Assembly: GCA_026986135.1 (NCBI GenBank)
Contig: JALSPD010000135.1
Coordinates: 1 to 8,489 of the forward strand
Origin: DHVE2 group archaeon
Lineage (GTDB): Archaea; Thermoplasmatota; Thermoplasmata; Thermoplasmatales; Aciduliprofundaceae
Length of the DNA: 8,489 nt
Direction of reading: 5' to 3'
Shown here: one piece after another, positions 7,201 to 8,489 of the stretch
Position numbering within the stretch: position 1 is the stretch's first letter
Layout of the letters: each line of letters starts with the position of its first letter
Notes under the pieces: generated by a model
Told to the model about the DNA's origin: nothing
The model's database searches: none
What the model saw: only the letters and a program-made list of their open reading frames with translations
Made by a program: the position numbers and the translations under genes

Positions 7201-7615
7201 TTTTACGGTATAACTCAATGGTATCCCATTCCTCCTGAAGGATGCCCCTGAGAATCCTGTAGAGGACTCCAAAATCCCTATCCGCAAGATATTTATCCAG
7301 AAATTCGGCTTTCTGTGCGCTTCCGGCATCTTGCATGGCCATTATTATTTCCGTTATTCCCTTTTCAACCTCCCATTCAAGGGCTTCAACCACACGCCTG
7401 TATTCCTTCTCTTTTATCCTGTACCCCTCCATCATAGCTTCGTATAATCCAGAGGCAATCTCATCAAATCGGTCCCCATAGCCAATTAATGTTAGAAATC
7501 TCCTGTAAAAATCAAGTTTCTCAATGTATGGTTCATAAGCCCTGCTCCTGGGGTTTATGGCAGGATATGCCAATGCTAAAATGGCAGCCAGTCGCGTATG
7601 AGGGGTTTTCAGCAT
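4289..7615 (-). CDS. Large multidomain protein: duplicated helical repeat, two DUF835-like domains, coiled-coil with CPRC motif, Ig-like domain, C-terminal RING/PHD-like zinc finger (larger paralogue)
   Basis: Function unknown; 1108 aa. The ATG start is secure because an in-frame TAA lies two codons upstream and a TATA-like box sits 22-29 nt upstream. Residues 36-125 and 135-224 are two copies of a ~90-residue helical repeat. Residues 283-410 form a DUF835-like domain, with VDDPYGNAAC at its start and GLILLEDINYLI (349-360). Residues 431-549 form a second, with VVIDALDMLIDENG (481-494). Residues 550-950 are highly charged and mostly helical, with a CPRC at 863-866 that the paralogue lacks. 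Residues 953-1054 look like a CARDB-type beta-sandwich (INRDRYPAKNVSIET). The zinc ligands are C1065, C1068, C1081, C1084, H1089, C1092, C1099 and C1102. No signal peptide or membrane segment is evident. The DUF835-like domains have an acidic, Walker-B-like strand but no GxxxxGK[ST], so ATP hydrolysis is doubtful. The tandem paralogue and the upstream DUF835 gene suggest a joint module. Confidence 0.87.
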   Translation of the reverse strand: MLKTPHTRLAAILALAYPAINPRSRAYEPYIEKLDFYRRFLTLIGYGDRFDEIASGLYEAMMEGYRIKEKEYRRVVEALEWEVEKGITEIIMAMQDAGSAQKAEFLDKYLADRDFGVLYRILRGILQEEWDTIELYRKILAFFNETKTFNSIAGEVYSKLKSRVLVNEQIYAKVEEQLREVIDRRIRDRIENLRRSGYGREADKVEEFLKGGDYENAYYTLKGIKMVKKVDVEEVDLKEFMKTYLESYRIIELLSRAGVDVEDIKWKVGEIMKIGSLKIPDDRVIIVDDPYGNAACYLSLYLKRLGVPFTFFSTSGIGDFWITQIDVDNRISPTLQASKLGEKILSSEGLILLEDINYLILSNKFSEVYRFLYYIKNNFEGRIIMTINLKMLNERERARLQGIADSIIQVEFPVNICASNLIAVENRLKEGALLLSKERVDDFPGKVYIISDFGGEYTLHPQRIDFEIMDKIAEFIDSGSVVIDALDMLIDENGLEKIYLWLKSVRDIAKKRGKRVYVVTRDLVASERNYIMPLVDFDTFLMANIDKKRLAFMQREMKTVKRILEKKVEKECVYTLEIIKHRFEKYRKYLSDFEEDISKLGRVGTYDINCIIKIAPIKREIERRVEEIENITVEFRERMEKLDSLMPVLRVYVDTGSLDKCMIEARKTIESGNYMEAIDKLEKCEDMAEKLQRRALSRAWSKREEIMCVSYLLPPHLREKVIEFEGEREKLKDFTILYMAVRNLLARKMLKEHEKLKKYAEIASMKIFGVRDFIREERYCDYKKAKEKFLRDFEDKKEEILEQIRSRIMRAIEFLKSRGYDVSGIEFNEENEDLDALLDIAGRVEHHLVRYVENYFNTLRDRCPRCIGTREIDFLEKFRRDPLNTIEELEDTLTSLEQRSEKEMRMLKELTREIEGHYALLKKYGVETTYIKPTTVAEAKMILNDMRSKVEGLTPDLDIQFKEWVVDDTRAVHAYVEIINRDRYPAKNVSIETHGAFSHNSKIEELSPGESRILEIIEEVRDPDSMVDVDVVYEGPGGNIATKSFQYKLNLRGYFVKMASGNEKCSICRGRIFKDNEMAICAKCGATYHIQCAKRYGKCKICGNVFIT
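4310..4423 (-). other. Region encoding the binuclear C4HC3 zinc finger of the larger paralogue
   Basis: The same CX2C-X12-CX2C-X4-HX2C-X6-CX2C pattern as in the downstream paralogue, ending CKICGNVFIT. The conservation of CGATYH and CKICGNVFI between two otherwise divergent proteins suggests this terminal element is under strong constraint. Confidence 0.75.
6944..7510 (-). repeat. Internal protein repeat: two ~90-residue helical units in the larger paralogue
   Basis: Unit 1 (residues 36-125, nt 7241-7510) and unit 2 (residues 135-224, nt 6944-7213) align without gaps. Matching blocks are YRRFL/YRKIL, FDEIASGLYEAM/FNSIAGEVYSKL and DFGVLYRILRGI/DYENAYYTLKGI. The downstream paralogue has a single unit, also 90 residues, most like unit 2 (GYGREADK is identical). 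The extra unit accounts for the length difference between the proteins. The units are diverged at DNA level, so the duplication is old. Confidence 0.7.
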
Positions 7616-7636
7616 CGTTTAGAGATTTCAACCCCG

Positions 7637-7649
7637 TAAATAAATTTTT
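7637..7649 (-). promoter_or_regulatory. Probable archaeal promoter of the larger paralogue
   Basis: In the 39-nt gap after the upstream DUF835 gene, the minus strand reads AAAAATTTATTTA (7649-7637). TTTATTTA spans -29 to -22 relative to the ATG at 7615, again placing the start of transcription at about the start codon. The GGAGG just upstream (7650-7654) is over 30 nt from the ATG, too far to act as its ribosome binding site. Confidence 0.5.
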
Positions 7650-7654
7650 CCTCC

Positions 7655-8489
7655 TCACAGAAGGTCCTCAAATAGGGACTTTATTGCTGGAAAATCCTCA
7701 AGACGTGGAGTTTTCATCACATATACATTCTTTCCAGCCCTCAATGAAACATCTATTATATCCTTCAGGAACTGCATTACCTTCTTTGGCTCAGTGGATG
7801 AGAGAACAAAATCAAAGCTTTCAAAGAAAACATCTCTGTCACCTATTTTTATTATCCTGTCCATGCCTTCAAATACCAGTCTATCCGGCGTAAAAGACTT
7901 GGTCACTTCAATAACATAATGGGAATCTCCATATATCCTTTTGATCTGCTCCTGAGTCTTGGCGGTTATTATGATCATGTCCTTTTTGCCCACCATCTCC
8001 TCCTTTGTTACCCTCTTTACCCTCGGATCTGGAATCTTCAGAGGCATCTCCACAAAGTTATCTGCAACCCCCTCCATTAGCTCCCTGTCAACATTGATGG
8101 CAACAATCACCGTGAGACCATCAGCAAGGCGATTCACCTCGTGGAGAAAATCAAGGAAATAATCCCTTCCGTACTGCTCCACCAAAAATTCTGCACCATG
8201 AATAAGGATCAGCTTTCCACCCTTGTTAACAAAGTTTATAACGCTGTACATCACCTCAAACGCAAGCTTGTCGGGGGATATGCCCTCCTCTGATTTGCCA
8301 GGGAAGTAAGTAAGCCAGATTATCGGGCTTTTCTCTATATTGTACCTTTCCCTTATGACATTGGGGGGCTTTATCGTTATGATCAATCCAGGCATTTTTG
8401 CAGATAGGCGCCTGAATGCCAGAAAAGCCGCATGCTCGTTCATAACCGCGTTGATCAGCCCATCTTCCACCTCAACCTTCTCCTCAGGA
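7655..8489 (-). CDS. Tandem DUF835 protein, probably partial at its N-terminus
   Basis: The reading frame is open to the right edge, so the gene probably enters from outside. An in-frame GTG at 8470 is a possible start (271 aa), with GAGGAG 9 nt before it, and cannot be excluded. Numbered from that GTG, residues 2-140 are a recognisable DUF835 domain: PGLIITIKPPNVIRERY (27-43), IIWLTYFPGK (50-59), GISPDKL (63-69), then the strand KLILIHGAEFLVEQYG (86-101). In most DUF835 sequences I recall this strand is followed by DG[IL]EYL; here it is HGAEFL. Residues 165-271 form a second, more divergent copy with DVFFESFDFVL (213-223) and a matching helix-strand pair (VMQFLKDIIDVSLRAGKNVYVM). The protein ends at the domain boundary. 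DUF835 has no established biochemical function that I know of; a sensory or regulatory alpha/beta domain is the usual guess. It precedes two large genes that also carry paired DUF835-like domains, which supports a shared role. Confidence 0.82.
   Translation of the reverse strand, partial: PEEKVEVEDGLINAVMNEHAAFLAFRRLSAKMPGLIITIKPPNVIRERYNIEKSPIIWLTYFPGKSEEGISPDKLAFEVMYSVINFVNKGGKLILIHGAEFLVEQYGRDYFLDFLHEVNRLADGLTVIVAINVDRELMEGVADNFVEMPLKIPDPRVKRVTKEEMVGKKDMIIITAKTQEQIKRIYGDSHYVIEVTKSFTPDRLVFEGMDRIIKIGDRDVFFESFDFVLSSTEPKKVMQFLKDIIDVSLRAGKNVYVMKTPRLEDFPAIKSLFEDLL

Noticed and set aside
7489..7893. Plus-strand open frame of 134 aa across the start of the larger paralogue and the end of the DUF835 gene
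   Set aside because: It crosses a gene boundary and a predicted promoter on the opposite strand, and resembles no family.
1..8489. CRISPR arrays, tRNA genes, insertion sequences, inverted terminal repeats
   Set aside because: None was seen; nearly all sequence is occupied by minus-strand coding regions, and the only repeats are diverged protein-level duplications.

Overview
The window looks like a piece of an archaeal chromosome, most plausibly a euryarchaeon of the Thermoplasmatota or Aciduliprofundum (DHVE2) kind. This is inferred from three things. Three proteins carry DUF835 domains, a family I know mainly from euryarchaea. Codon use is rich in ATA, AGA and AGG. Three minus-strand genes have a TATA-like box 21-31 nt upstream of the start codon, as expected for leaderless archaeal transcripts. 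The species assignment is an inference; no search was run. All real genes lie on the minus strand and are packed tightly, with gaps of at most 62 nt and overlaps elsewhere.

In transcription order (right to left), the first gene (7655-8489) is the 3' part of one encoding two tandem DUF835 domains, probably entering the window from outside. Then come two very large paralogues in tandem, 4289-7615 (1108 aa) and 1188-4226 (1012 aa). They share one architecture: N-terminal helical repeat(s), two divergent DUF835-type alpha/beta domains, about 400 residues of mostly helical, partly coiled-coil sequence, an Ig-like beta-sandwich resembling CARDB domains, and a terminal binuclear C4HC3 (RING/PHD-like) zinc finger. 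The larger one carries one extra copy of the ~90-residue N-terminal repeat and an extra CPRC motif inside its helical region. The three genes together hold six DUF835-like domains and look like a local scaffold or signalling module of unknown function.

Downstream is a citrate lyase operon, citD-citE-citF. CitD is the acyl carrier subunit, CitE the citryl-ACP lyase subunit, and CitF the acyl transferase subunit, of which only the first 20 codons are present. citD and citE overlap by 4 nt, and citF begins 2 nt after the citE stop. The first gene of each unit appears leaderless, while citE and citF have good Shine-Dalgarno motifs. CitD is odd: the serine that carries the prosthetic group in characterised citrate lyases is a lysine here.

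No tRNA, rRNA, CRISPR array, insertion sequence or intergenic stretch over 300 bases was seen.
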